From: Alphaproteobacteria bacterium
GTDB taxonomy: Bacteria; Pseudomonadota; Alphaproteobacteria; Acetobacterales; Acetobacteraceae
Length of the DNA: 64,000 nt
Assembly (NCBI GenBank): GCA_016869715.1
Contig: VGDM01000006.1
Span: forward strand, 62,001 to 126,000
Reading direction: 5' to 3'
Position numbers and translations under genes: made by a program. The number at the start of each line of letters is the position of its first letter. The first letter of the stretch is position 1. This document shows, in pieces, positions 19,081 through 28,364 of the stretch. Below the pieces are notes generated by a model that made no database searches, was not told where the DNA came from, and saw nothing but the letters and a program-made list of their open reading frames with translations.

Positions 19081-19199
19081 CAGGACTCTCCGATTTGGAC
19101 GCCTTAAGCTTACCGCGAATCGGAAGCCCCGGAAGCGGGGGGTCTGGACGGCGCGGCGTGAAGCGCGGATGCTTCGCCCAAAGCAAGTCGGAGAAAAGC

Positions 19200-20003
19200 A
19201 TGCTCAGTCTCAAAGGCAAGGTTGCCATCGTCACGGGGGCAGGTTCGGTGGGTCCCGGTTGGGGCAATGGGAAGGCTACCGCCGTGCTCCTCGCGCGCCA
19301 GGGCGCCAAGGTCTTTGGCCTGGATAACAATGCCGCCGCGGTTGAGGAGACGATCCGCATCATCAAATCGGAAGGCGGCGAGGCAGCCTCGCATATCTGC
19401 GATGTGCTCAATTCTGAAAGTTTCCAGGCGGCGGTGGAAGCCGGTGTCGCGCGCTATGGCCAATTGGATATCATGGTAAACAATGTCGGCGGCTCACACC
19501 CCGGCGGCGCAGAATCCATGCCGGAGGAAGTGTGGGATCGCCAGCTGGATTTCAACCTGAAATCCGCTTTCCTTGGCTGCAAATTTGCCCTTCCCCATCT
19601 GAAGAGGCGGCCAGGAGGTGCGATTGTAAATATCTCCTCCATCGCTGGGTATCGGATGCAGGCGGCGCGCCCGCATATCGCCTATAGCGCCACTAAGTAC
19701 GGCATTGTGGCGCTGTCCAAATCGGTCGCGATTGAAAACGCCAAGGCAGGCGTGCGCTGCAATACCGTGGTGCCGGGGCTGATGCATACGCCCTTGGTGG
19801 AACATCGGCTGGTGCGACAATTGGGCGGGAATGACGCCGCCGCGCTGATCGCCAAGCGTGATGCGCAAGTGCCGCTCGGCAAAATGGGTGATGGCTGGGA
19901 TATTGCGCACGCGGTGCTGTTTCTGGTCTCCAACGAGGCCAAGCATATTACTGGAACGGAGCTGATTGTTGATGGCGGCATCACCGCCACTGGCGCAGTC
20001 TGA
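19200..20003 (+). CDS. SDR family NAD(P)-dependent oxidoreductase
   Basis: This 267-residue short-chain dehydrogenase has the cofactor motif TGAGSVGPGWGNG, the structural NNVGG, and the catalytic Ser in ISSIAGYRM with YSATKYG. The wider glycine loop (SVGPGWGNGKA) is characteristic of one SDR branch. I chose the ATG at 19200 with CGGAG a few bases upstream; the open frame further upstream runs into the divergent promoter region. It is followed closely by a Bug-type receptor, so it may act on an imported carboxylic acid. Confidence 0.9.
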   Translation: MLSLKGKVAIVTGAGSVGPGWGNGKATAVLLARQGAKVFGLDNNAAAVEETIRIIKSEGGEAASHICDVLNSESFQAAVEAGVARYGQLDIMVNNVGGSHPGGAESMPEEVWDRQLDFNLKSAFLGCKFALPHLKRRPGGAIVNISSIAGYRMQAARPHIAYSATKYGIVALSKSVAIENAKAGVRCNTVVPGLMHTPLVEHRLVRQLGGNDAAALIAKRDAQVPLGKMGDGWDIAHAVLFLVSNEAKHITGTELIVDGGITATGAV

Positions 20004-20022
20004 TATCAAAACAGGCATAACC

Positions 20023-21006
20023 ATGAAAACACGGTTTTCCCGCCGCGCGCTGACCGGTGCGGCGCTTGGCATACTCGGCATGCCCGCGCTGGTGCGCGCG
20101 CAGGACACCTTCCCCAATCGGCCCATCACGCTCGTGGTGCCATCGCCTGCCGGCGGAGGTACTGATTTCAGCGCCAGGCTGATCGCGGATCAATTGGGTC
20201 GCGCGCTGGGTGGTTCCATGGTGGTGGAAAACCGCCCGGGCGGGAATGATGTGGTGGGGCTTACGTCCGTGCTGCAAGCGCGGCCGGATGGCCATACGCT
20301 GCTATGTGGCTATTGCGGCACCATGACCGGGCGTGTTGCCGTTGGCACGCTTGGCGGCATTGTTCCCGCGCGGGATTTCCTGCCGATCGGGCAAATCACT
20401 GACACGCCTCAGCTTTTCGTGACCCACCCAAGCGTCCCAGTGAATTCCATGCGCGAATTCATCGCCCATGCCAAGCAAAGGCCGGGCGATCTGACCTATG
20501 CCTCGGCCGGGGTTGGGTCCATGCATCATTTGGGCGCGGAATTGCTGAAGCTGCGTGCGGGCATTGACATGCTGCATGTGCCCTATCGCGGCACTGGCGA
20601 GACCATTCGCGACCTGATCGCAGGGCGCGTGCATTTCTACATGAATTCGCCGCCGCCGCTCACGCCGCTGGTGGCGGATGGCAAGCTACGGGCGCTTTGC
20701 GTCAGTTCCAATGAACGCCATCCGGGCATGCCGAATATCCCCTCGGCGAAGGAAGAAGGGCTGGCGGACCTCGATCTCAATGTCTGGTTCAGCCTATTTG
20801 CGCCGCGCGGCACGCCGGAACCCGTGGCGCGTGCGCTCGCCCAGAAGTTGAATGAGGTGTTGGCCGATCCCGCCATCCGCAAACGCGCCTTTGACGCCGG
20901 CGCGCTGGTGGTGCCTTCCTCGCCCGAGGCTTTGGCGGCGCGCATGGAACGCGAAACAGGCGCCTGGGCCGATGTGGTGCGGGCCGCCAAAATCACTGCC
21001 GGTTAG
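20023..21006 (+). CDS. Bug/TctC-type tripartite tricarboxylate transporter receptor
   Basis: This 327-residue periplasmic protein has a signal peptide with paired arginines (MKTRFSRRALTGAALG, cut after RAQ) and the family motif LVVPSPAGGGTDFSAR. Later motifs VPYRGTGETIRDLIAGRVHF and FAPRGTPEPV are typical. Bug receptors bind carboxylates such as citrate or aromatic acids, often serving distant TctA/TctB permeases; none is in the window. The ATG at 20023 is 20 bases after the SDR stop, so the two are likely co-transcribed. Confidence 0.92.
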   Translation: MKTRFSRRALTGAALGILGMPALVRAQDTFPNRPITLVVPSPAGGGTDFSARLIADQLGRALGGSMVVENRPGGNDVVGLTSVLQARPDGHTLLCGYCGTMTGRVAVGTLGGIVPARDFLPIGQITDTPQLFVTHPSVPVNSMREFIAHAKQRPGDLTYASAGVGSMHHLGAELLKLRAGIDMLHVPYRGTGETIRDLIAGRVHFYMNSPPPLTPLVADGKLRALCVSSNERHPGMPNIPSAKEEGLADLDLNVWFSLFAPRGTPEPVARALAQKLNEVLADPAIRKRAFDAGALVVPSSPEALAARMERETGAWADVVRAAKITAG

Positions 21007-21066
21007 GTTTTTGCGGCTAATGCCGTAGCCCTTCACCGAACAAAACAAACACGGGCAAAAATGCCG

Positions 21067-21093
21067 TCAGGTGATCCGCCCTGGATCGCCTGA
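21067..21093 (+). promoter_or_regulatory. Hairpin just upstream of the winged-helix/J-like gene
   Basis: The arms TCAGGTGATCC (21067-21077) and GGATCGCCTGA (21083-21093) pair over 11 positions with one wobble and a five-base loop. No T-run follows, so it is a weak candidate for intrinsic termination. It ends nine bases before the ATG at 21103 and could be a translational control structure or an operator for the DNA-binding protein encoded there. Confidence 0.35.
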
Positions 21094-21102
21094 TGGTGAA
21101 CC

Positions 21103-21759
21103 ATGCCTACTCCAACCTATGCCGATGCCGTGCGCTATGTGCGCCGCCATCCGCGGATCAATACCAGCACCCTGTCGGATGGCCTTGGCATCTGCTGGAG
21201 CCTCGCACCGGATTATTTGGAACGGATGGAACGTGCCGGCGTGGTCGGCGCGATCGAAGATGATGGCTGGTGGCCAGTTGCCCGCATTGAAGGGCCGCCG
21301 GCGGCGCGCAAACCTGGCTCAGCGGCCAATAGCACCGCGCTTCGGCGCGGCAGCCCGCCCGAGGCTCAAAGGCCAGCAGAAACCCCTACCCTTCCATCGC
21401 CGCCCAGCGCCACCGGCAATAATGACACTCAGCAAATGCTGGACAAGCTGCGCGAAGCCGCCCGCGTGCTGATGGCCGAGCGTGAGAATATGCAAAAGCT
21501 CCGCGATGCCTGCCGGCTGCTGATTGCGGAACGCGAAGCCTGGAAGCGCCGCGCTTTCGCCGCCGAGGCGCGCATGCTGACCGAAGAAGCCACTGAAATG
21601 GATCGTCAGCGCTTTAACGCGCTGCGCCGTGTGCTCGCCCGCGAATTGCACCCGGATTACGCGCCGGCGGATCCCGGCGATATTTCGCTTCGAGAGGCGC
21701 TGTTCAAATCTATCTGGCCCAAGGTGAAACAGATCGAACGCAAGGGGCGAACCAGCTAG
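21103..21759 (+). CDS. Winged-helix plus coiled-coil protein with J-domain-like C-terminus
   Basis: I do not recognise a named family for this 218-residue protein. Residues 17-60 look like a winged-helix domain similar to the FtsK gamma domain (NTSTLSDGLGICWSL, then YLERMERAGVVGAI). Residues 105-165 are a charged helical, probably coiled-coil, segment. Residues 170-212 resemble helices II and III of a DnaJ domain with an HPD tripeptide at 183-185 (LARELHPDYAP). A Pro/Ala-rich linker separates the parts. It may couple DNA binding to Hsp70 recruitment, which is inference. Confidence 0.65.
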   Translation: MPTPTYADAVRYVRRHPRINTSTLSDGLGICWSLAPDYLERMERAGVVGAIEDDGWWPVARIEGPPAARKPGSAANSTALRRGSPPEAQRPAETPTLPSPPSATGNNDTQQMLDKLREAARVLMAERENMQKLRDACRLLIAEREAWKRRAFAAEARMLTEEATEMDRQRFNALRRVLARELHPDYAPADPGDISLREALFKSIWPKVKQIERKGRTS

Positions 21760-21765
21760 GCGCCC

Positions 21766-22935
21766 TTATCTTCCCAACCATCGCGCCAGGCGCTCCGGCG
21801 CCGCCGCCATATCCGCTTCCCGCCCGCAATAGGAAAAGCGCAAAAACCGCCCACCGCGCCCGCGGTCAAAATCAAGCCCGGTGGTGGCGGCAATTCCCGC
21901 CCCCTCAAGCATGGCCGCCGAAAACGCCGCGCTGTCATTCGTTAGCGCGGAGACATCGCACCACAGATAAAAAGCGCCATCGGCCGCCGCGATCCGGTCA
22001 AACCCCGCACGCGGCAGGCCGGCCAGCAGGGCGGCGCGGCTCCGCGCATAGGCTGCCTTATTGCCTTCAAGTTCCTCGCGGCAATTCATGGCAGCCTCTG
22101 CCGCCACCTGCGCGATATGCGGCGCGCTGATGAACATGTTTTGCGCAAGACATTCCACCGGGCGGATCAAATCCTCGGGCAGCACCAGCCAGCCGATGCG
22201 CCAGCCGGTCATGGACCAGTATTTGGAGAAACTATTGACCACCACGGCGCTATCGCTGAAGAGAGCCGCACTGCTTTCCGCGACCGTGCCCCAGCTCAGC
22301 CCGTGATAGATCTCATCGCTGATCAGCCGCACGCCCTCGGCATGGCACCAGCGCACAATCGCGGCCAGTTCCGCCGGCGCCAGCATGGTTCCGGCGGGGT
22401 TGCAGGGGCTCGCGATAATCAGGCCAGCCGGACGCGGGTCGAGCTTTTCCAGCATGGCGACGGTCGGCTGAAACCGTGTTGCGGCATCGCATTCCAGCAA
22501 TTGCGCGCGCATGCCAAGTGCTTGCAGGATATTCGCATAGGGCGGGTAGAAGGGCGCGGCCATGGCAATGGCATCGCCCGGATCAAACGCCGCCAGAAAA
22601 GCGAGCGGAAAAGCGCCAGATGCGCCCATGGTCACCACAATGCGCCACGCCGGGACAACCATCCCGTAATGGTCCAGATAATGCCGCGCGATCCTCTCCC
22701 GCAGCGATAGCAATCCAAAGGCTTCCGTATAGCCAAGCGGCGCACCGGCATTGAGTGCGCGTATGGCGGCTTCAGCCGCGCCGTGCGGGGCGCCGGTGCC
22801 GGGTTGGCCGACCTCCATGCGGATAATGCCAGGCGCGCTGGGCGGCAGGCTCGCGGCACGCGCATTGGCCGCCGAGATGACATCCATCACCAGAAATGGC
22901 GGCGCTTCCGCCCCGCGCCCGATCTTGAGCACCAT
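21766..22935 (-). CDS. Pyridoxal-phosphate aminotransferase, class I/II
   Basis: This 389-residue fold-type I aminotransferase has the PLP lysine in NSFSKYWSMTGWRIGW, the Asn motif SPCNPAGTM and the Asp-containing RLISDEIYHGLSW. The substrate-binding start EVGQPGTGAP replaces the more common LGEPDF. It probably transfers the amino group of an aromatic or aspartate-type amino acid, but the precise substrate is not evident. Its stop lies two bases before the next minus-strand region, and the plus-strand gene before it converges on it. Confidence 0.86.
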   Translation of the reverse strand: MVLKIGRGAEAPPFLVMDVISAANARAASLPPSAPGIIRMEVGQPGTGAPHGAAEAAIRALNAGAPLGYTEAFGLLSLRERIARHYLDHYGMVVPAWRIVVTMGASGAFPLAFLAAFDPGDAIAMAAPFYPPYANILQALGMRAQLLECDAATRFQPTVAMLEKLDPRPAGLIIASPCNPAGTMLAPAELAAIVRWCHAEGVRLISDEIYHGLSWGTVAESSAALFSDSAVVVNSFSKYWSMTGWRIGWLVLPEDLIRPVECLAQNMFISAPHIAQVAAEAAMNCREELEGNKAAYARSRAALLAGLPRAGFDRIAAADGAFYLWCDVSALTNDSAAFSAAMLEGAGIAATTGLDFDRGRGGRFLRFSYCGREADMAAAPERLARWLGR

Positions 22936-22937
22936 GC

Positions 22938-24308
22938 TCAGCGCCTAAAACTGCCAAGCGCAACGCCGCCGCCACGCGGATCGGCAGCGCCAATGCAAGC
23001 CGAGCCATTGGTTGGCACCAGCCCAGCGCACGAAATCACCACGCCGCGCCCGGGCGCTGGCACACCGACATAGGGATCAGCCGGCCCGGCCCGGCGTTGC
23101 ACCGCCGCCAAGGGCATGGCCGTTGCCGCCAAAGCCGCCCGCCCGCCACTGCCCGAAGCCGCCGCGCGGAAGCGCCGCAAATCGGGCCGCGCCAGAATCG
23201 CGACCGGCAGGGGCGCTGCCTCCACACGGCCAATGCCCGGCGCGGCGGCCAGCAATATGCCCGTACCCGGCACAATACGCCCCGTGCCGAACAGGTTGTT
23301 CATGCTGAAGGCGCAGGAAACCGCATTGCCTTCCCTATCCAGCGTAATCAGCGAAGCCCCTGCCCCCGCCCCGGCGGCACCATCCGCCGGGGCCTGACCA
23401 GCCATCGCGGCTTGCAGCGCGCCGGCCATGCCCGGCGATGCCTCGGTGCTAAGCAGCGCCAGATCAGACCCCAAGGCCGAACGCGCTGCGGCAGTCACGC
23501 GAATGCGCGTTGTGCGAAGCTCGGCTTCGGTCAGCCCGCCGCCCGACATGATGGAACCCTCCACCAGCCGCTGCGCCAGATTTCCCTGATAAAGATCGCC
23601 GATACCAAGCGGCGCGGCACGAAGTTGCGCCAGCGTTGCACTCAAATCCAGCTGAACAATGCGATCATCAAGCCTCAGCACGCCACCGCCTAGGCGGGCA
23701 AAAACCTGTTGCGCGCTCGGGTCCTGCAACAATGGCCCAGCCACCACGACCAGATCATCGGCGAGCGTGCGACTGATTTCCGTGCCCAGCCGGGCTAAAT
23801 CTTCGGCCGGGCGGATCAGATCCTCGATCTTGAAGCGCCCGGCATTGAGATGCAGCGCGAAAAGCCCGCGCGCCATGGCGGGCAAGGCGGCTGGGCGGTC
23901 AGTGCCCGCAGGGATTTCGGTGCGCGCGCCGGCAGGGAAGATGATGGCGCGCGCCAAGCCGCGCTGCGCATCCAAGGCAACGCAAACACCCCCGCCGCCA
24001 AGCCCGGCGCGCGAAGGCAGCGTCACCGCCATGGTGAAGGCGCCCGCCACCGCGGCATCCACGGCGGAACCGCCACCTGAGAGGATATCCCGTGCCATAA
24101 TCGCCGCGCGGGGCTCATCGGCCGCCACACCGCCCAGGAAGCCCGAGACATGGCCCGGCGTGCCAAAGGGGATGCTCGACCGACCAGTTACCGTCTCAAC
24201 CGTGCGATCCACGGTGGATCCCACCGTCTGGCAAGCTGCCAAGGCCAGGCTAAGCCAAATGCCAAGCAAACCCCGCCCCAGTTTCAACCTGCTGCCGTGA
24301 TGCATCAT
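22938..24308 (-). CDS. Gamma-glutamyltransferase-like lipoprotein, catalytic Thr not conserved
   Basis: This 456-residue protein is related to gamma-glutamyltransferases: MARDILSGGGSAVDAAVAG and LGGGGVCV match the family N-terminus, and DREGNAVSCAFSMNNLFG matches the start of the small subunit. The family's autoprocessing Thr-Thr-His just before that segment is replaced by about residues 316-319 (AGAS). The protein is also much shorter than the usual 550-580 residues. A lipoprotein signal (LALAAC, Cys26) tethers it to the membrane. It is probably inactive as a classical transferase or uses Ser; that is inference. Confidence 0.72.
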   Translation of the reverse strand: MMHHGSRLKLGRGLLGIWLSLALAACQTVGSTVDRTVETVTGRSSIPFGTPGHVSGFLGGVAADEPRAAIMARDILSGGGSAVDAAVAGAFTMAVTLPSRAGLGGGGVCVALDAQRGLARAIIFPAGARTEIPAGTDRPAALPAMARGLFALHLNAGRFKIEDLIRPAEDLARLGTEISRTLADDLVVVAGPLLQDPSAQQVFARLGGGVLRLDDRIVQLDLSATLAQLRAAPLGIGDLYQGNLAQRLVEGSIMSGGGLTEAELRTTRIRVTAAARSALGSDLALLSTEASPGMAGALQAAMAGQAPADGAAGAGAGASLITLDREGNAVSCAFSMNNLFGTGRIVPGTGILLAAAPGIGRVEAAPLPVAILARPDLRRFRAAASGSGGRAALAATAMPLAAVQRRAGPADPYVGVPAPGRGVVISCAGLVPTNGSACIGAADPRGGGVALGSFRR

Positions 24309-24468
24309 GCCGCTATTCTTCCTGACTGGCCGCGCCGGCAGGCGCGTAGTGGAAAGGGATTAGCATAGAAGCGCCCGAGTCCAAGGGCGGGGGTGAAGAA
24401 TCGCGGCTTGCCTCATAGCGCGGGCCGGGCTTGGTTAAGCGCATCGCCACGCCGGGGGCCCCGCCATC

Positions 24469-25203
24469 ATGCAAAGACGCCTGCTGCTATCTGCCCTTGC
24501 CGCCACTCTGGCCGGCCCAGCCCTGGCGCAGGGTTTTACGGAAGCGCAGCGTGCCGAAATCCTGACTATTCTGCGCGATGCGCTGCGCCGCGACCCGACC
24601 CTGTTGCGTGAGGGCCTGGAGGCACTGCAGGCAGCCGAGGATTTTGAACGCAATGCGACCCAAGCCCATGCCATTCGCACGCATGAGGCCGCACTGCTCC
24701 GCAACCCCGCTGACCCGGTGCGCGGCAATCCGCGCGGTGATGTCACGATTGTGGAGTTTTTCGACGCCCGCTGCCCCTTCTGCAAAAGGCTGGCTGGTGA
24801 GATGGCGGAATTGCTGCGGAAGGACCGCAACATCCGCGTGGTGGTGAAGGATTTACCAGTGCTTGGCCCCGCATCCGTGGTGGCCGCACGGGGTTTGCTC
24901 GCCGCGCAGCGCCAGGGCAAATACAATGAATTCTACGATCGGCTGATGGCGCTACGCGGCGAACCAACGGAAGGCGCGATGCGCGCCGAGGCCGAGCGGA
25001 TCGGCATGGATATCCCCCGCTGGCAGCGCGATATGCTGGACCCATCCTTGCAACAGCGCATTGACACCAACATGGAATTGGCCCGCGCGCTCCGCATCGA
25101 AGGCACGCCCGCCTTGATCATTGGCGATGCCTTCATTCCGGGCGCGGTGCCGCTCGCGGATTTGGAACGCGCGGTGGCTGAAGTGCGGCGCGCGCGCAGG
25201 TAG
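24469..25203 (+). CDS. DsbA family periplasmic thiol-disulfide protein
   Basis: This 244-residue protein has a signal peptide (residues 1-20), a helical N-terminal extension with DPTLLREGLEAL, and a thioredoxin fold. The active site is CPFC at Cys102-Cys105 in VEFFDARCPFCKRLAG, and the cis-proline loop is GTPALIIG. The N-terminal extension resembles the oligomerisation stalk of Com1/ScsC-type proteins. It most likely forms or isomerises disulfides in the periplasm. No DsbB or DsbD partner is adjacent. Confidence 0.9.
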   Translation: MQRRLLLSALAATLAGPALAQGFTEAQRAEILTILRDALRRDPTLLREGLEALQAAEDFERNATQAHAIRTHEAALLRNPADPVRGNPRGDVTIVEFFDARCPFCKRLAGEMAELLRKDRNIRVVVKDLPVLGPASVVAARGLLAAQRQGKYNEFYDRLMALRGEPTEGAMRAEAERIGMDIPRWQRDMLDPSLQQRIDTNMELARALRIEGTPALIIGDAFIPGAVPLADLERAVAEVRRARR

Positions 25204-25212
25204 AGTCTTTGT

Positions 25213-25250
25213 TTGGTCGCATCTTCCGAGCCGCCAAGTGAAGCCACTTG
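25213..25250. repeat. Dispersed palindromic repeat, copy 1
   Basis: This intergenic element begins TTGGTCGCATCTTCCGAG and carries an inner hairpin CAAGTG/CACTTG. A near-identical copy is at 28416-28453. Both lie just downstream or upstream of genes in non-coding DNA. The layout resembles REP-type elements common in alphaproteobacteria. Confidence 0.6.
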
Positions 25251-25270
25251 CCTTGCAAATACGCCAAAAA

Positions 25271-25675
25271 TTACGGCGCGACGAAACCCGCCTTCTTGTG
25301 ACTGCCATCGCAATAGGGCGCCTTGGCGGTTTGGCCGCAGCGGCAGAAGGAAGCCTGCGGGGTGCGGTCAATCTCCTCACCCGCGGCATTTTGCACAATC
25401 ATCGGGCCGGAAGTGCGCACCGAACCATTGGGCTGCGGGTCCAGATTGACCGGCCCGGTCACGCCGGAAATATCGCGCCCTTCGCGCTTGGCCGGCGCGC
25501 CGGTCAGCGGAATCCCAGCACTCTTGTGGCTGCCATCGCACCAGGGGCCATTTTTGGTCGCACCGCAGCGGCAGAGCCAAGCCTCGCCGCCTTCAATCGG
25601 TTCGCCCTTCAGGGTGAGCTCACCCTTGAAGTGCAGCGGGCCACCGTCGCGCGTGGTGATGATGGTTGCGGTCAT
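25271..25675 (-). CDS. CDGSH-type iron-sulfur protein (two domains)
   Basis: This 134-residue protein has two CDGSH 2Fe-2S sites. Site one uses Cys35, Cys37, Cys46 and His50 (CRCGATKNGPWCDGSH); site two uses Cys111, Cys113, Cys122 and His126 (CRCGQTAKAPYCDGSH). The two sites flank a short middle domain. Bacterial CDGSH proteins are small redox or cluster-transfer proteins of poorly known role. It converges on the DsbA-like gene from the other strand. Confidence 0.92.
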   Translation of the reverse strand: MTATIITTRDGGPLHFKGELTLKGEPIEGGEAWLCRCGATKNGPWCDGSHKSAGIPLTGAPAKREGRDISGVTGPVNLDPQPNGSVRTSGPMIVQNAAGEEIDRTPQASFCRCGQTAKAPYCDGSHKKAGFVAP

Positions 25676-25716
25676 GATGCGTGTCTCCGGAAATATGTGA
25701 GAATTATTGTGGGGGT

Positions 25717-27258
25717 TTACGCGGCACCTGACCAGCCCGCCCCGAAATCAATCGGGAACACCGGGCGTGGCAGACGTTTCCAGGGGAAATTGACCAGAAC
25801 AGGGCTCGTCAGGCCCGGCACATCCACCTCCAGAATGCGCTCATCGGGGAAGAATTCATCAAAACCGGCACGGAAATGGCCACGGGATTTCACAACAACC
25901 ACGCGCGCGGCGGCGATATCCACGCCGAACATCTCAATCATGCGCGGTTCATGGCATTGGCGGCGCAGGCTCGCCAGCACCACGCGAATGCCGCTGCCTT
26001 CAAGTTCAAGCAGCGCAGCCGGGCCAAGGTCAAAGGCGCGCCCGGCCATGGTGCCGCGCCGGCCCACACCCTTGCCATCCGACAGTTTCAGGGTGCGCGC
26101 GGGGGCTGAGAAACTTGCAGAAAATTCACTCGGGTTGCGGTTGAATTGCGCGGTGAAGCGCGCCGCTTCGCCGAGCTTATGGGCTTCCTCGGCCAGGTCG
26201 GGATCAACGAAATTGGCAAGCACCACGCCCGCGACGCCCGCCACATGCAAGGCGCGTAGCACATAGGCCGTGTTGCCGCGCCCACCGCCGCCCGGATTAT
26301 CGGCAACATCGGCAATCAGCACCGGGTCAGCGCCCTGAGCCGCCGCCTTGGCGCGAACGGTGACATCCGCAAGCGGCATAAGCTTCGCCACATACCGCTG
26401 CCGATCTGCCCAGGTGGCGCGCGCGATCTCAAGCGCTGCCGCATCCGCCAAAGCCTGATCCCCGCCGCGGGTTGTGACCGTGATGGTCATGCCGCATTTG
26501 GGCAAGTCGGAGAAAACAAAACCGCCGCAGATGGACGCATTGGCAATGCGCTGATCGCGCGCCATCAGCGCCTGGCAGTCGGCCACGCGATCCGCATAGG
26601 GGCCGCGCGCCGTCAACAGGCTCACCGATGGCGGGGTAATCGGCAGGCGCACAAAGCCGCGCGCGAAACGCTCACCGCCAAGCGCCTCTCGCAGCAGATC
26701 GGCAGCCTCAGCGGCGCGTTCGCGCATATCCACATGCGGGTTGGTGCGATAGCCGATGAAGGCATCCACGGCGTCAATCAGCTTTTTGCTGATATTGCAA
26801 TGCAGATCATGGGTGCAGACGATCGGCACCGCCGGCCCCACAATGGCGCGCACCATCGCCGCCATGGTGCCATCGCTATCCTCATCACCCGTTGCGCTGC
26901 TCGCGCCGTGGTTGGCGACATAGACACCATCCAAGGGAAGTGCCGCCGCCAAACCGGCCCGCATTTCATCCAGCGCGTCATTCAACAGGCTTTGATCAAT
27001 TGGCCCGCCTGGCGGCGCTGCCATGACCAGAATGGGCAGCGGCACCCAAGGCCCGGTTTCATCCATACGCTTGTAGAAACCCGGAATCTCCGATGGCAAA
27101 TGGCTGACCGGCTGGCGCGCCAGGCGCGAGATCGCTTCCCCCCTTTCCAGGCATTGCCGGGCGAAATCCTCCTTCACTGTGACCGGTACGAAGGCATTTG
27201 CTTCCAAATGCAGCCCCAAAATGGCGATGCGCAGCGCACGAGGCATTGGCTGGACCAT
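25717..27258 (-). CDS. M81 family metallopeptidase (microcystinase MlrC-like)
   Basis: This 513-residue protein matches the M81 family: AILGLHLEANAF at the N-terminus, YVANHGASSATG, CTHDLHCNISKK, GYRTNPHVDMRERA and DVADNPGGGGRG. In the typed member MlrC degrades linearised microcystin, but most family members sit in catabolic loci with unknown amide substrates. Putative zinc ligands are the His residues in the NHGA and DLHC motifs. It is divergent from the aspartoacylase-like gene, suggesting a shared promoter region. Confidence 0.88.
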   Translation of the reverse strand: MVQPMPRALRIAILGLHLEANAFVPVTVKEDFARQCLERGEAISRLARQPVSHLPSEIPGFYKRMDETGPWVPLPILVMAAPPGGPIDQSLLNDALDEMRAGLAAALPLDGVYVANHGASSATGDEDSDGTMAAMVRAIVGPAVPIVCTHDLHCNISKKLIDAVDAFIGYRTNPHVDMRERAAEAADLLREALGGERFARGFVRLPITPPSVSLLTARGPYADRVADCQALMARDQRIANASICGGFVFSDLPKCGMTITVTTRGGDQALADAAALEIARATWADRQRYVAKLMPLADVTVRAKAAAQGADPVLIADVADNPGGGGRGNTAYVLRALHVAGVAGVVLANFVDPDLAEEAHKLGEAARFTAQFNRNPSEFSASFSAPARTLKLSDGKGVGRRGTMAGRAFDLGPAALLELEGSGIRVVLASLRRQCHEPRMIEMFGVDIAAARVVVVKSRGHFRAGFDEFFPDERILEVDVPGLTSPVLVNFPWKRLPRPVFPIDFGAGWSGAA

Positions 27259-27381
27259 ATCTTCAACATTCCCGAGGATAGACGTGTGGCGTGACTTGTA
27301 TAAAATTAATTCTTAGAAAGATATTTGAGGGGTAGTTTGCTGGGCACGCAATCCGCAAACACGGAGGCTGGGGGGCGCGTC

Positions 27382-28314
27382 GTGCCGCATTTCGCGGTTG
27401 GATTCGCTGTGCCCGATCTGCGCCCTTGGCTTGGCGGCAATTGCGGCATTCAGGGCGTTTGGACCTTCGCCGCCGCCGCCCCCGGCCCGCATCTGGCGCT
27501 GGTGGCGCTGACCCATGGCAATGAAATCGCCGGCGCCGCCGTGCTGGCGGAAATGCTTATGGCGGGCATCCGGCCTCAACGGGGCCGGCTTAGTCTGATC
27601 TTCGCCAATACCGACGCGTTCCTCGCCTTTGATCCGGCAAACCCCACCGCGACGCGCTACCATGATGAGGATCTGAACAGGCTTTGGGGCGAGGACCGGC
27701 TGCAAAGCCCGCGCGATTCGCGGGAGATGCGCCGCGTGCGGGAATTGCTGCCCGTGATCGAAAGCGTGGATGTGCTGGTGGATTTGCATTCCATGCTCTG
27801 GCCATCCGATCCGTTGATTCTGGCTGCTGGTGCGGAGCGCGCGATCAAGCTTGGCCAATCGCTCGGCACGCCGCGCCTGACGGTGGCTGACCCTGGCCAT
27901 ATTGCCGGGCGGCGCCTGGTGGATCATGCGCATTTCACCAAGCCAGGTGGCAGCGGCGCCGCCGTGCTTGTGGAAGCCGGGCAGCATTGGGAAACCGCGA
28001 CCATCACGGCCATGGCCACCACGGCGCGCCGTGCGCTTGGGCTTTACGGCGTACTTGGTCCTGCCCCGGCCCCATCGCCGGAACCCCCTTTGTTGGCGCG
28101 CGTGACCGAAACCGTCACGGCCACATCGCATAGCTTCATTTTCACGCGGGAATTTCGCGGTGGTGAGATCATCCCAAAGGCCGGCACCGTCATTGCCCAG
28201 GATGGCGTACGAGACATCAGAACGCCTCATGATGATTGCCTGCTGGTCATGCCAACCCCGGTGGCGCCGCGCGGGCATACCGCGGTACGCCTCGCGCGGT
28301 TTGAAGCGCCCTGA
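27382..28314 (+). CDS. Succinylglutamate desuccinylase / aspartoacylase family protein
   Basis: This zinc hydrolase of about 310 residues should remove an acyl group from an N-acyl amino acid or similar substrate. The zinc motif HGNE is in ALTHGNEIAG, the substrate-binding segment is HDEDLNRLWGED and the third ligand region is VLVDLHSMLWP. I prefer the GTG at 27382; the frame is open to 27325, where only a TTG is available. It is divergent from the M81 gene and could act on the same pathway. Confidence 0.85.
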   Translation: MPHFAVGFAVPDLRPWLGGNCGIQGVWTFAAAAPGPHLALVALTHGNEIAGAAVLAEMLMAGIRPQRGRLSLIFANTDAFLAFDPANPTATRYHDEDLNRLWGEDRLQSPRDSREMRRVRELLPVIESVDVLVDLHSMLWPSDPLILAAGAERAIKLGQSLGTPRLTVADPGHIAGRRLVDHAHFTKPGGSGAAVLVEAGQHWETATITAMATTARRALGLYGVLGPAPAPSPEPPLLARVTETVTATSHSFIFTREFRGGEIIPKAGTVIAQDGVRDIRTPHDDCLLVMPTPVAPRGHTAVRLARFEAP

Positions 28315-28364
28315 TCGGGGCGCAGGGCTTGCGCGAAAGCCCGGGTCGCGCTTGCCTGCCTATG

